From NCBI GenBank assembly GCA_904502285.1, contig CAJGEC010000015.1:1-41166 (forward strand): a stretch of DNA of 41,166 nucleotides, given 5' to 3'. This stretch comes from an uncultured Alistipes sp. (GTDB taxonomy: Bacteria > Bacteroidota > Bacteroidia > Bacteroidales > Rikenellaceae). The notes under the pieces were generated by a model. It saw only the letters and a list, made by a program, of their open reading frames with translations. It had not been told where the DNA came from and did not search any database. The translations under genes and the position numbers were made by a program. Shown here piece by piece: positions 1-9,380 of this stretch (the first letter of the stretch is position 1; the number at the start of each line of letters is the position of its first letter).

Positions 1-534
1 GTCGAGAGCCATACGAGTACAGTAACCCTCAGCCATCTCAAGGTAGCGAGTACCCTTAGCGTTAGTACCGAACATAGTACCTACCTGTGAGCGGAGACCC
101 TTACCCAAGTCCTCCAAAGAGGCACCGATAACGAGGCCACCCTCAGAGAATGCTGACTGTGTACGACCGTAGACGATCTGCTTGAACAACTCGCGCATAG
201 CGGTATTGATAGCGTCGCAAACGAGGTCGGTGTTCAAAGCCTCAAGGATAGTCTTGCCTGGCAAAATCTCTGATGCCATAGCTGCTGAGTGGGTCATACC
301 AGAGCAACCGATAGTCTCTACCAAAGCCTCCTCGATGATACCATCCTTAACATTGAGGGTGAGCTTGCAAGCACCCTGCTGTGGTGCGCACCAACCGATA
401 CCGTGGGTCAAACCAGAGATATCCTTAATCTCCTTTGCGCGAACCCATTTTCCCTCCTCAGGAATAGGTGCAGACTCGTGGTTAGCACCCTTCTTCACGC
501 AGCACATCTGCTGCACTTCGTGTGAGTAAATCAT
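1..534 (-). CDS. GGGtGRT family iron-sulfur scaffold-like protein (3' end cut by window)
   Basis: 178 codons are visible, with no stop before the window edge. The start is the ATG whose complement lies at 532-534, giving an N-terminus MIYSHEVQQMCCVKKGA. Conserved cysteine segments include GWCAPQQGACKL and ETIGCSGMTHSAAMASE, followed by ILPGKTILEALNTDLVCDA. These match my knowledge of the GGGtGRT family, which is NifU-like and often annotated as an iron-sulfur cluster assembly scaffold in Bacteroidetes and clostridia. A role in Fe-S assembly is inferred from that similarity and not shown here. Codon use is strongly biased (CGT, GGT, CTC), suggesting good expression. A typical promoter lies about 65 nt upstream. 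Family identity is confident; exact function is not. Confidence 0.85.
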   Translation of the reverse strand, partial: MIYSHEVQQMCCVKKGANHESAPIPEEGKWVRAKEIKDISGLTHGIGWCAPQQGACKLTLNVKDGIIEEALVETIGCSGMTHSAAMASEILPGKTILEALNTDLVCDAINTAMRELFKQIVYGRTQSAFSEGGLVIGASLEDLGKGLRSQVGTMFGTNAKGTRYLEMAEGYCTRMALD

Positions 535-600
535 AGTCTTATTAGTTTTTAGTTATTGTGTTATATTGTTCTATATTTCACCCTTTAGCAAAAATCAGCG

Positions 601-631
601 CAAAGGTACAAAAACTAAACGGATAAAACAA
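601..631 (-). promoter_or_regulatory. Bacteroidetes-type promoter of the GGGtGRT gene
   Basis: On the minus strand a -33 TTG (complement 629-631) is followed after 20 nt by TACCTTTG (complement 601-608), fitting TTG-N19-21-TAnnTTTG. It implies a leader of roughly 60 nt. Confidence 0.7.
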
Positions 632-676
632 CGAGAAATCATAAATTTTTTTAATAATGTAGTAGGGGAGTTTGAA

Positions 677-719
677 AAATGAAAAGGAGAACACTCGCTT
701 TAGGTCGGGTGTTCTCCTT
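677..719 (-). terminator. Rho-independent terminator of the TonB receptor gene
   Basis: A perfect 11-bp stem (684-694 pairing with 709-719, loop 14 nt) is followed on the minus strand by TTTTCATTTTTC. It sits just past the stop codon at 741 and separates this gene from the GGGtGRT gene. Confidence 0.8.
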
Positions 720-740
720 AAATGGTTTGTTATTAGGATG

Positions 741-3700
741 TTAGAATACTATGCGAAGGCCAATCTGCATATGCCAGCGCGAGGTGATATTGTCCTCGGT
801 GTAGTCTGCACCGTTGAATTTGTAGACGGGGCGGTATCCACCCTCCACGGCTTTGAGGTCGGTGACGGTCACAGGCGAGAGCGCCCAATTCGATGTGCGG
901 TAGACCATTCCCCACTCGCGACAGATGAGGTTCGAGAGGTTGAGGATGTCGAGGGATAACTCCACGCGTCGGCTATTGCGGTGTGAAGCATTTATAGCTG
1001 TGTTCTCTCGCTCGAAGTAGAACGACTGCGCTACGTGGAGGTCGAGTCGGTGAACAAATGGGAGCGAGTGAGAGTTACGCTCGGCGAACTTTCCACGATT
1101 ACGACTTAGGTAACGATCCTCTTTAATGTAGCTGTTGAAGGCCTCCATTGATGTATCATCATCCCAAAGCATTGTTGCCATCTCGGCTTCGGTAGGGATG
1201 TAGATAAGCGAATTACCCTTGTACGAGTCGCCATTGACATCTACCTTACCCTTGGCATAGACTAACGAGTAGTGGTCGCCAGAGTGCCCGTTGTAGAGGA
1301 GCATCACGTTCGTACCGAAGAGTCCGTAGCGACGAGAGTAGGAGAGTGATGCCACAACTTTGTGTGGGAACTCGTATATCGAGTTGCTTAGTTCGGGGTT
1401 GTTGCTATCCACTGCATAAGTGCGTCCCCAGTTCGATGACGATTGTGCCGAGACGCCATCATTCACACTCTTCGACTGTGAGTAGGTGTATGCAGCCGTT
1501 AGTCGTAGACCCTCGGCTGCGCCAGCGAAGTCATACTCCACACGCGCAGTTGTAGACCACGAGTAGCCCTTCTGCGTATTTCTTAGGCGGTAGACCGCGG
1601 AATACTCCTTTGTCGAAGATGTGTAGTATGTCGCTGAGGCTGGCGAGCCTTCGCCACCCACGAAGAGGCGGTCTCCCTTATCCTCGGCCACGAGGTTTTC
1701 GACGAATATATTGTTTAGTCCCTTCGAGTAGTCGGCATCAAGATATAGCTTAAGGCCCTTGTAGCGGTAGTCGAGACCTATGGCGGTGCGGAATACCTGG
1801 GGGTAGTTGAAGTCCGTAGATACGAGGTCTATCGATGGGTTGCTCATAACGCCCACACTTTCGGGATTGAGGCTGAATGCTGGTGTCTCGGCAGGGTTGT
1901 TCACCGTTACACCCATCGAGCGAGTGCCAGTATTCTGGTAGCAGTTCGATAGCCAAACAAAGGGGATGCGACCAGTGTAGAATCCTGTGCTTGCACGCAG
2001 TTTAAGCTGGTCGGTTATGCGCGACTCAAAGCCTATACGAGGAGATATAAGTATCTGAACACGAGGTATGTCGCCCGTCTTAGTGCCATATTTCGTTGCG
2101 AAATCACTACGGTTGAATGCCTCGTTTACTACGGGTGTGTCGAACATTACGGGGATGTCGGCACGAACGCCATAGGTGAGTTTGCCAATGCCACTTAGAG
2201 CCACCTCGTCTTGGGCGTAAATGGCGAACTGGCCAGTTGTCACTGGAGGGTTGCGCTTGCCGTCAGCGAAGTAGTTGTACTGATATTTCGAGGCGTTATC
2301 CAATCTGAAATCCTCCAATGAGGAGTATGTGTATGTACCTCGCGCATTAGCCAAGTAGAGGTTGTCGGCACGATAGATCTCGTTGGCCGTTCCTATGGTT
2401 ATGTTATGCTCACCTCGCACAATGTTGAGGTCATCGCCAATGATGAATACATCTTGGTTAAGCATATTACAACCCGAATATGGGTTAGTGCCTATTGTTG
2501 CTGAGCCATTGCCGTAATTGCCTAAGCCATTGATGATTACTGCTGGTAGGCTCTCCTCGGTTGTGCGGCCATCTTTGAGTCGTGTGTAGCCCACGCGGAG
2601 TGCATTCGAGCCACCCTCCCACGACGAGTTCAATTCACCCACCACCGAGTGTGTGCGGTTGATGTTGGTGTACTCTGCGCCCGTGAAGTAGAACGACTGC
2701 AATGAGTTTGCCGAGTCGTGAGCGTCGGCGTGGAGCATATTGTATCGCAACGAGAGGTGGTTGTTGCGATTGATGTTCCAGTCGAGACGTGCTACGGCAG
2801 AACCAGTTATGGCACTTACGTTGTGGATGTCGTAACCTCCGCCATCATATCCCGTAAGTTGCTCATATATAGATGATATCTCCTTAGCCTCGTCGAGGGT
2901 TAATGCACTCTTGCCCTCGGCAGGATGGTTTGTCGAGGGGGTTATGTTGCGGTTGAACTCGCCCGCTAAGAAGAAGAATAACTTATCCTTGACAATAGGG
3001 CCGCCGAGCGTTACACCCACGATGTTTGTCGTCTGCTCAGCAAGAGGTTTGCGCTCGCCCTCCATTTGGCCAGGTGTTGTGCCCCAGAAATGCTCGTTAT
3101 TATAGTATGTATATGCCGAGCCCTTGAACTCGTTGTCGCCAGAGCGTGTGATGGCCTTGATGGCACCTCCCGTAAAACCACTCTCTCGGAGATCTACTGT
3201 TGAGGTAGATATAGTTACAGCGCCTAAAGCATCCAGAGGGAGTGGGTTTGCTTGCGTCAAAGAGCCCGTCATACCCGTTGTGCCAAGGCCGTAGATATCT
3301 GCCGATGGAGTGCCGTCGATTGTGAAGGCGTTGTATCGAGTGCTCTGTCCTGAAAGGATGATACCTCCCGATGCTGGCGATACGGCAGAGGAGAGTATGT
3401 TTGTGAGGTCGTAAATTGAGCGGTCGATTGAAGGTATTGATTCCATCTCCTGACGACCAAAGGTGTTGCCACCGTTGTTGTCGGAGTATGCCACAACTAC
3501 TACGTCATCAACCGCCATTGATGACTCAAAGAGTTGCGCATCGTAGATTGATGTGTCGCCGAGTTTTAGTGTTAAGTCTGTGTAAACTACGCTGTTATAG
3601 CCAATGAAAGAGACCTTAATCTCGTATGGTCCTCCCACGCGCATACCATTTATATAGTAGTGACCTTCGGCATTGGTTATGGCACCGTAGATAGTGCCCG

Positions 3701-3845
3701 ATGGGGTGTGAGTAGCTACGATTGTAGCGCCAACAAGAGGTTTGTCGTTAGCGGTAACCACGCCACGTACTGATGATGTGGTAACCTGAGCCATCGCCAC
3801 TGCCACGACAAAAAGCAGTGCGACGGTTAAAAGCAGTCGCTTCAT
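741..3845 (-). CDS. Oar-like TonB-dependent outer membrane receptor
   Basis: 1034 aa. I place the start at 3845 (MKRLLLTVALLFVVAVAMAQ), a clear signal peptide; an in-frame ATG 26 codons upstream overlaps the promoter and adds a non-signal extension. After the signal, residues about 25-105 form a carboxypeptidase-regulatory-like domain (GVVTANDKPLVGATI). A plug domain follows (about 115-240, with VDDVVVVAY as a TonB-box-like stretch), then a long beta-barrel ending in LRIVF. The plug segments ESIPSIDRSIYDLT and STVDLRESGFTGGAIKAITRSG are typical of Oar-like receptors and not of SusC. It would act in the outer membrane, importing an unknown ligand with TonB energy. It is divergent from susC, so the two may be related in use, but no SusD partner sits beside it. 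Codon use is less biased than in the susC locus. Confidence 0.85.
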   Translation of the reverse strand: MKRLLLTVALLFVVAVAMAQVTTSSVRGVVTANDKPLVGATIVATHTPSGTIYGAITNAEGHYYINGMRVGGPYEIKVSFIGYNSVVYTDLTLKLGDTSIYDAQLFESSMAVDDVVVVAYSDNNGGNTFGRQEMESIPSIDRSIYDLTNILSSAVSPASGGIILSGQSTRYNAFTIDGTPSADIYGLGTTGMTGSLTQANPLPLDALGAVTISTSTVDLRESGFTGGAIKAITRSGDNEFKGSAYTYYNNEHFWGTTPGQMEGERKPLAEQTTNIVGVTLGGPIVKDKLFFFLAGEFNRNITPSTNHPAEGKSALTLDEAKEISSIYEQLTGYDGGGYDIHNVSAITGSAVARLDWNINRNNHLSLRYNMLHADAHDSANSLQSFYFTGAEYTNINRTHSVVGELNSSWEGGSNALRVGYTRLKDGRTTEESLPAVIINGLGNYGNGSATIGTNPYSGCNMLNQDVFIIGDDLNIVRGEHNITIGTANEIYRADNLYLANARGTYTYSSLEDFRLDNASKYQYNYFADGKRNPPVTTGQFAIYAQDEVALSGIGKLTYGVRADIPVMFDTPVVNEAFNRSDFATKYGTKTGDIPRVQILISPRIGFESRITDQLKLRASTGFYTGRIPFVWLSNCYQNTGTRSMGVTVNNPAETPAFSLNPESVGVMSNPSIDLVSTDFNYPQVFRTAIGLDYRYKGLKLYLDADYSKGLNNIFVENLVAEDKGDRLFVGGEGSPASATYYTSSTKEYSAVYRLRNTQKGYSWSTTARVEYDFAGAAEGLRLTAAYTYSQSKSVNDGVSAQSSSNWGRTYAVDSNNPELSNSIYEFPHKVVASLSYSRRYGLFGTNVMLLYNGHSGDHYSLVYAKGKVDVNGDSYKGNSLIYIPTEAEMATMLWDDDTSMEAFNSYIKEDRYLSRNRGKFAERNSHSLPFVHRLDLHVAQSFYFERENTAINASHRNSRRVELSLDILNLSNLICREWGMVYRTSNWALSPVTVTDLKAVEGGYRPVYKFNGADYTEDNITSRWHMQIGLRIVF

Positions 3846-3920
3846 AGATTGAGATTTAGGGACACTATTTATGTGCCAGGTTGATAATAGTATTGCACTC
3901 ACGCGGTGCAAAATCGATTG

Positions 3921-3949
3921 CAAATATAGTAAAAAATATTTAAATCCAA
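3921..3949 (-). promoter_or_regulatory. Promoter of the Oar-like receptor gene
   Basis: On the minus strand TTG (complement 3947-3949), 18 nt, then TATATTTG (complement 3921-3928). Transcription would begin near 3914, leaving about 70 nt of leader before the ATG at 3845. This supports 3845 over the upstream ATG at 3923. Confidence 0.65.
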
Positions 3950-4172
3950 GCGTTTTGTTAATATTTTCACACTAAAAATTGAAATTGCTAACTGAATGTT
4001 GAAAATAAGAATAAAAACGTATGATAAAAAGATATAATAATCTTTAAAATCGTGGTTAAAATTTATGATATAATGGTCGAAAAATTGGTCTATTTTTCGG
4101 CATTTGGAATAGGGTAGTGTATGCTTGCGCGTAATATATTTGTATAAATATGCTAAAAAAGTTATAGGTTTT

Positions 4173-4203
4173 TTTGCTATTTCAATTAATTGGGTTATCT
4201 TTG
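4173..4203 (+). promoter_or_regulatory. Promoter of the susCD-protease locus
   Basis: TTTG at 4173-4176, a 19-nt spacer and TATCTTTG at 4196-4203 match the Bacteroidetes housekeeping promoter almost perfectly. The leader to the susC start is about 130 nt, long enough to hold post-transcriptional control. Confidence 0.75.
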
Positions 4204-4339
4204 TGCATTAACTTTACGTCAATATTGTAGTCATAACGATTGCCGTATGCGCCGATATGGTGATATTTGATTGTGAATTTGGATGTTAAGTGAAGAAGAA
4301 ACTTTAATAACTTTATAAAACTTTATTTACTTAAAACTA

Positions 4340-7300
4340 ATGCTTATGGTTAGAAAAGTTGTACTATCAATGGTTGCAACTCTGGTCTTGGGCTGCTTCG
4401 GCGCATTTGCACAAGGTCAGCGTATTACCGGTACAGTGACCGATGAGACTGGTATGCCAGTTATCGGAGCGGCGGTTGTAGTCGAGGGAACATCTCGCGG
4501 TACTACTACCGATGTAGCCGGTTTTTATGAGATTGCAGCTTCGTCTGATGCTAACTTGGTATTCTCTTACCTTGGTTTGCAGGCTCAGACCGTTGCTGTT
4601 GCAGGCCGTTCGCAGGTCGATGTAGTTCTCGCTGCCGATTCAGAGCAGATTGAGGAGGTCATCGTACAGGCTTTCGGTACTGCTAAGAAGGAGGCCTTCA
4701 CTGGTTCAGCGAAGGTTATTAAGTCAGACGACCTCGTGAAGACTCAGTCTTCATCAGCTGCCAGCGCTCTTGTTGGTAAGGTAGCAGGTCTTCAGACATC
4801 TTCAAGTTCAGGTTCGCTTGGCTCTGAGCCATCGATCCGTATCCGTGGTTTTGGTTCTATCAACGCTAATCAGGCTCCACTTTGGGTCATCGATGGCGTA
4901 CCTTACGAGGGTGATATGAACAATATCAACATGGCGGATATCGAGTCAATGACCGTCTTGAAGGATGCTGCATCTAACGCACTTTATGGTGCACGTGGTG
5001 CAAACGGTGTCATCATGGTGACTACCAAGCGTGCTAAGGCTGGTGATGCTCACATTTCGTTCGACGCTAAGTGGGGTGTTAATACCCGCGCTCGTCAGAC
5101 TTATGAGTATGTGAAGGATCCAGGTCAGTACTATGAGATGCACTACGCTTCATTGTACAACTACTTCCGTGATCAGGGTAACGACGCTGCTACATCTTAT
5201 AGCAAGGCTGTCTCTACTTTGACATCAAACAACATCGGTGGTTTGGGTTACAATGTATTCAATGTTCCTGCAGGTCAGCAGCTTATCGGTACCAACGGTA
5301 AGTTGAACCCTAATGCAACTCTCGGTCGCAAGTATGAGTATGAGGGTAAGGAGTACTACCTCACTCCAGACGACTGGATGGACGAGTTGTATGACCCATC
5401 ATTCCGTCAGGAGTACAACGTAAACATCTCTGGTGCTTCTGAGAAGTCTACATTCTTTGCATCACTCGGTTATTTGAACAACAACGGTATTACCGATGGT
5501 TCAGATATGGAGCGTTGGACAGCACGTCTTCGTGGTGACTACCAGGCAAAGAAGTGGTTGAAGGTTGGTGCTAACATGAACTACACTCATTTCTACTGGA
5601 ATGGTGCATCTTCTTCAAACGAGGGTGATGGTTCTACTGCCGACGTATTCTCTGCAGTAGCAGATATGGCACCTATCTATCCTGTATACGTGCGCGATGG
5701 CAATGGTAACGTGATGACCGACAAGTATGGCTGGCCTTTGTACGATACCGGTGACGGTCGTGACAACGGTATGATGCGTGCTAGCGGTACACAGGCTAAC
5801 CCATTGCAGCTCATCTGGTTGGATGAGGCTAACTCAGAGGGTAATGCATTCGGTGTAAACGGTTTCGCTGACTTTATCTTTATGCCAGGTTTGAAGCTCA
5901 CTATCAACGGTGCAGTAAATATTGATGAGACTCGTTCTACATCAGTATCTAACCCATACTACGGTCAGTTCGTAACTAACGGTGGTATCGTATCTAAGGG
6001 CCACAGCCGTGTTTACTCTCACAACTTGCAGCAGTTGTTGAACTACAACGCTGCATTCGGTAACGACGACGAGCATAGCCTCGACTTGTTGCTCGGTCAC
6101 GAGACCTATACAACTCGTAGCTACTCTTTGAGTGGTGCTAAGTCTAACATCTTCTCTACAGACAACAACGAGCTTGCTGGTGCTGTAGTAGATATGAGTG
6201 CTGTATCTTCTGCTCGTTCAGAGTACATCAACGAGGGTTACTTCTTCCGTGCTCAGTACAACTACGACGAGCGTATCTTCGCATCTGCTTCATTCCGTCG
6301 CGATGCTTCTACTAACTTCCACCCTGATCACCGTTGGGGTAACTTCTGGTCAGTTGGTGCTGCTTGGATTATCAACCGTGAGCAGTGGTTCAACGCTCCA
6401 GTATTCAGCATGTTGAAGCTTAAGGCATCTATCGGTTCACAGGGTAACGATGGTATCGGTGCTTACCGTTATACCGATATTTATTCTGTAAGCAACGATG
6501 GTGCTGGTGGTATCGCAGTTGCTTTTGCTCAGAAGGGTAATCCTAACATCACTTGGGAGACCAACACTAACCTTAACGTCGGTGTTGAGTTTGGCTTGTG
6601 GCAGGATCGCTTGAGCGGTAGCATTGATTTCTTCAACCGTTTGACATCTGATATGTTGTTCTCAGTACCAGTTCCTCCATCATTGGGTTACTCTTCATAC
6701 TATGACAACATCGGTGATATGGTTAACCGTGGTATCGAGATCGAGTTGAGCGGTGATATTATCCGCACACGCAATGTTGTTTGGTCACTTGGTCTTAATA
6801 TGACACACGTACGCAACAAGGTTCTCAAGTTGCCAGAGATTCGTAAGGACTTCGAGGTTGATGGCTATCGTGGTTTTATCAATGGTTCACAGTTCATTGC
6901 TGAGGGTCTTCCAATGTTTACTTGGTTGCTTCCTGAGTACCGTGGTGTAAACGAGAATGGTGAGTCACAGTGGTACTACAAGGTTCAGAAGGCTGATGCT
7001 GAGGGTAATCCTATGGTAGATGACGCTGGTAACCCAGTATATGAGGAGGGTGTAAGCACAACTTATAGCTACGCTTCTCAGACTACCTCTCGTAAGCTTA
7101 TGGGTTGCGCAACTCCAGACCTCTATGGTGGTTTCAACACATCATTGAGCGTTGCAGGTTTCGACCTCTCTATCGCATTCGACTACCAGATTGGTGGTTT
7201 GGCATACGACTCAGGTTATGCAGGCTATATGGCATCACCAAGCGGTACTTCTGTAGGCGAGAACTATCACATTGACTTGTTGAAGGCTTGGACTAAGGGT

Positions 7301-7606
7301 ACAAACGAGGATTCACAGATTCCACGTTTCCAGTACGACGACCAGTACTCATCAGCGACATCTGATCGTTTCTTGACTGATGCGTCATACCTCAACATCT
7401 CTAATATCAATATGGGTTATACCTTCCCTGCTAAGTGGTGGAACGGTAAGATCAACAGCTTGCGTGTTTACGTAGCTTGCGATAACGTATTCTACTGGTC
7501 TAAGCGTCGTGGTTTGGATCCTCGTCAGAGCTTCAACGGTGCTACAACCAATGTAAACTATTCGCCAATCCGTACAATTTCGGGTGGTGTAACTTTGACC
7601 TTCTAA
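4340..7606 (+). CDS. SusC/RagA-family TonB-linked outer membrane transporter
   Basis: 1088 aa. The signal peptide is about residues 1-25 (VATLVLGCFGAFAQ). A carboxypeptidase-regulatory-like domain follows (GTVTDETGMPVIGAAVVVEG, ending near 105). Then comes a TonB-box-like segment (EEVIVQAFGTAKKEAFTGS) and a plug with the SusC signature (PLWVIDGVPYEG, ESMTVLKDAASNALYGARG, GVIMVTTK). The rest is a beta-barrel ending in GGVTLTF. An alternative start lies two codons in, at 4346. SusC proteins form the barrel of a two-part importer with a SusD lid. Substrate is not readable from sequence, but the three linked proteases favour peptides, as for RagAB of Porphyromonas gingivalis. The susD stop-to-start gap is only 14 nt, so the genes are co-transcribed. 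Codon use is strongly biased (mostly CGT for Arg), suggesting very high expression. Confidence 0.93.
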   Translation: MLMVRKVVLSMVATLVLGCFGAFAQGQRITGTVTDETGMPVIGAAVVVEGTSRGTTTDVAGFYEIAASSDANLVFSYLGLQAQTVAVAGRSQVDVVLAADSEQIEEVIVQAFGTAKKEAFTGSAKVIKSDDLVKTQSSSAASALVGKVAGLQTSSSSGSLGSEPSIRIRGFGSINANQAPLWVIDGVPYEGDMNNINMADIESMTVLKDAASNALYGARGANGVIMVTTKRAKAGDAHISFDAKWGVNTRARQTYEYVKDPGQYYEMHYASLYNYFRDQGNDAATSYSKAVSTLTSNNIGGLGYNVFNVPAGQQLIGTNGKLNPNATLGRKYEYEGKEYYLTPDDWMDELYDPSFRQEYNVNISGASEKSTFFASLGYLNNNGITDGSDMERWTARLRGDYQAKKWLKVGANMNYTHFYWNGASSSNEGDGSTADVFSAVADMAPIYPVYVRDGNGNVMTDKYGWPLYDTGDGRDNGMMRASGTQANPLQLIWLDEANSEGNAFGVNGFADFIFMPGLKLTINGAVNIDETRSTSVSNPYYGQFVTNGGIVSKGHSRVYSHNLQQLLNYNAAFGNDDEHSLDLLLGHETYTTRSYSLSGAKSNIFSTDNNELAGAVVDMSAVSSARSEYINEGYFFRAQYNYDERIFASASFRRDASTNFHPDHRWGNFWSVGAAWIINREQWFNAPVFSMLKLKASIGSQGNDGIGAYRYTDIYSVSNDGAGGIAVAFAQKGNPNITWETNTNLNVGVEFGLWQDRLSGSIDFFNRLTSDMLFSVPVPPSLGYSSYYDNIGDMVNRGIEIELSGDIIRTRNVVWSLGLNMTHVRNKVLKLPEIRKDFEVDGYRGFINGSQFIAEGLPMFTWLLPEYRGVNENGESQWYYKVQKADAEGNPMVDDAGNPVYEEGVSTTYSYASQTTSRKLMGCATPDLYGGFNTSLSVAGFDLSIAFDYQIGGLAYDSGYAGYMASPSGTSVGENYHIDLLKAWTKGTNEDSQIPRFQYDDQYSSATSDRFLTDASYLNISNINMGYTFPAKWWNGKINSLRVYVACDNVFYWSKRRGLDPRQSFNGATTNVNYSPIRTISGGVTLTF

Positions 7607-7620
7607 TTTAAAATTGTATA

Positions 7621-9342
7621 ATGACTATGAAACTAAATAAGATACTCAAGACTACAGCTGTTGTTCTTATCGCTGCTGTATCGTTCACTGGTTGTATCAA
7701 GGAGGTCTTCCCTAAGGAGAGTGCTATCACCCAGTCACAGCTCTCACAGAGTGATGCTGGTTTGGAGTCTCTATTGAAGTCTATTCCTTCAGCTATGGCT
7801 GCTACCGTAGCTGCAAGTTACGACCACTCTGATTTTGGTTACCATTCAATTGGTCTTTACAAGGATCATCACGCTTTGACAATGTTCCCTTGTACACGTG
7901 TAGATCGTGGTGGTAACGTCTACTACTCACGTATCCAGGCTCCTAACTATGGTTTCGATATGGGTACAAACGGTGGTTATACACACTATATTTGGTATAA
8001 CTACTATCCATACATCAAGAAGGCTAACGACATCATCGGTGCTGTAACCATCGATAAGAGCGAGGCTGAGATGGAGGCTTTGAAGGAGTACCGTGGTATT
8101 GCTAAGGCTTTCCGTGCGTTGTTCTACATCGACTTGGTAGGTTACTACGATAGCCTTGAGGCTAAGGCTCCTATGTTGCCTACTTACGAGGCTGACTTGC
8201 TTAAGGTTAAGGACTACATCGTGCCTATCGTTACTGAGCTTACAGATGAGAAGGCTGCAAAGCAGAACCAGCGTGCAAAGCGTGAGGAGATGTTCGAGTT
8301 CATCTTCGCTGATTTGAAGGACGCTGAGGAGATCTTCAAGTCTTATGAGGGCGAGAATGTAGAGGTTAAGCCTACAGTTTATGGTAGCTCAGTTACTTAT
8401 CCTGAGTTGGCTGCTGTTTATGGTTTGTACGCACGTGCTTACTTGTGGCTTGGTGGTTTCAACAACCTCAACTACGAGAACGTAGCGACTGGTGAGGAGG
8501 CTTACCGTCTTGCTGCAGAGTACGCTCGTAAGGCTATCGACGCTGCTAATGTGCCTATTATGTCTGAGAACGAGTGGACTAACACCACTACAGGTTTCAA
8601 CTCTGTTGTTCCTGCTTGGATTTGGGCTACTCAGATGTCTACCGATACCGTTATCAACAACTTGTTAGCTTTCCCAGCACACGTTTGTCCTGAGGCATCA
8701 TACGGTTACGGTCCATTGGCTTGCGTAGGTGTTGCTTCTAAGACATACGATCGTTTGAGCAATAGCGACTTCCGTAAGAAGCTTATCATTGGCCCTAACA
8801 CCACATATGCTGACTTCAAGAACTATACTACTATGCCACAGGATGAGTGGGAGGAGTTGGCATACCGTGCTCCTTACACTAACTTCAAGTTCCGTCCAGC
8901 ACAGGGTGAGCGTGTAGACTATATGGTTGCAAATGCTATCTCATTGCCAATTATGCGAATTGAGGAGATGTACTTCATCGAGATGGAGGCTATCGCACAC
9001 TACGATGAGGGTACAGCACGTACACTTCTCAATACCTTTATGGCAAACCGTGCTTCTAACTACGTTATCCTTCCTACTGAGGACGTAGTAGACGAGATTA
9101 TCTTCCAGAAGTCTGTAGAGTTCTGGGGCGAGGGTAAGGTTCTCTTCGATATGAAGCGTTTGAATATGGGTGTTGATACCACTGGTCAGAACTATCCTTC
9201 AGGTATGTTGTTCAAGTCTGAGGGTCGTCTTCCATGGTGGAACCTTCCTATTCCTTCAGGTGAGACTGCAGTAAACACTGCTTGTAAGGAGACTGCAGGT
9301 CCAGACCCATCACGTGGTCTTATCTCTGAGGATGCAATCTAA
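7621..9342 (+). CDS. SusD/RagB-family surface lipoprotein
   Basis: 573 aa. The lipoprotein signal ends at Cys25 (AAVSFTGC). An alternative start at residue 3 (7627) gives an equally good signal. The body fits SusD proteins, including an N-terminal helical part with WYNYYPYIKKANDI and YRGIAKAFRALFYIDLVGYYDS, and a C-terminal MRIEEMYFIEMEAIAHYDEG followed by EFWGEGKVLFDMKRLN. SusD proteins are lipid-anchored lids that bind ligand at the mouth of SusC. This one directly follows susC and must be its partner. The ligand is inferred to be peptide from the linked proteases, but a glycan or glycoprotein cannot be excluded. Confidence 0.93.
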   Translation: MTMKLNKILKTTAVVLIAAVSFTGCIKEVFPKESAITQSQLSQSDAGLESLLKSIPSAMAATVAASYDHSDFGYHSIGLYKDHHALTMFPCTRVDRGGNVYYSRIQAPNYGFDMGTNGGYTHYIWYNYYPYIKKANDIIGAVTIDKSEAEMEALKEYRGIAKAFRALFYIDLVGYYDSLEAKAPMLPTYEADLLKVKDYIVPIVTELTDEKAAKQNQRAKREEMFEFIFADLKDAEEIFKSYEGENVEVKPTVYGSSVTYPELAAVYGLYARAYLWLGGFNNLNYENVATGEEAYRLAAEYARKAIDAANVPIMSENEWTNTTTGFNSVVPAWIWATQMSTDTVINNLLAFPAHVCPEASYGYGPLACVGVASKTYDRLSNSDFRKKLIIGPNTTYADFKNYTTMPQDEWEELAYRAPYTNFKFRPAQGERVDYMVANAISLPIMRIEEMYFIEMEAIAHYDEGTARTLLNTFMANRASNYVILPTEDVVDEIIFQKSVEFWGEGKVLFDMKRLNMGVDTTGQNYPSGMLFKSEGRLPWWNLPIPSGETAVNTACKETAGPDPSRGLISEDAI

Positions 9343-9380
9343 TGAGTTTGCTATTTGATAATATAAAATAGGATAAAGAT

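Larger units (their letters stand above)
3846..4339. other. Divergent intergenic region between TonB receptor and susC
   Basis: 494 nt, AT-rich, no credible gene. It carries the two outward promoters listed separately. It also has a perfect short inverted repeat, CGAAAAA...ATTTTTCG, at 4078-4100, and a second TATATTTG at 4136-4143 with no good -33 element. The palindrome could be an operator or a hairpin; nothing here identifies a regulator. No anti-sigma/ECF or HTCS gene is adjacent. Confidence 0.6.

Noticed and set aside
182..529. Plus-strand frame of 115 codons
   Set aside because: It lies opposite the GGGtGRT gene, whose protein shows clear family motifs; the plus frame shows none.
3846..3923. 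Upstream in-frame ATG for the TonB receptor
   Set aside because: The 26 extra residues are not a signal peptide and the ATG overlaps the -7 box; the start at 3845 gives a standard signal.
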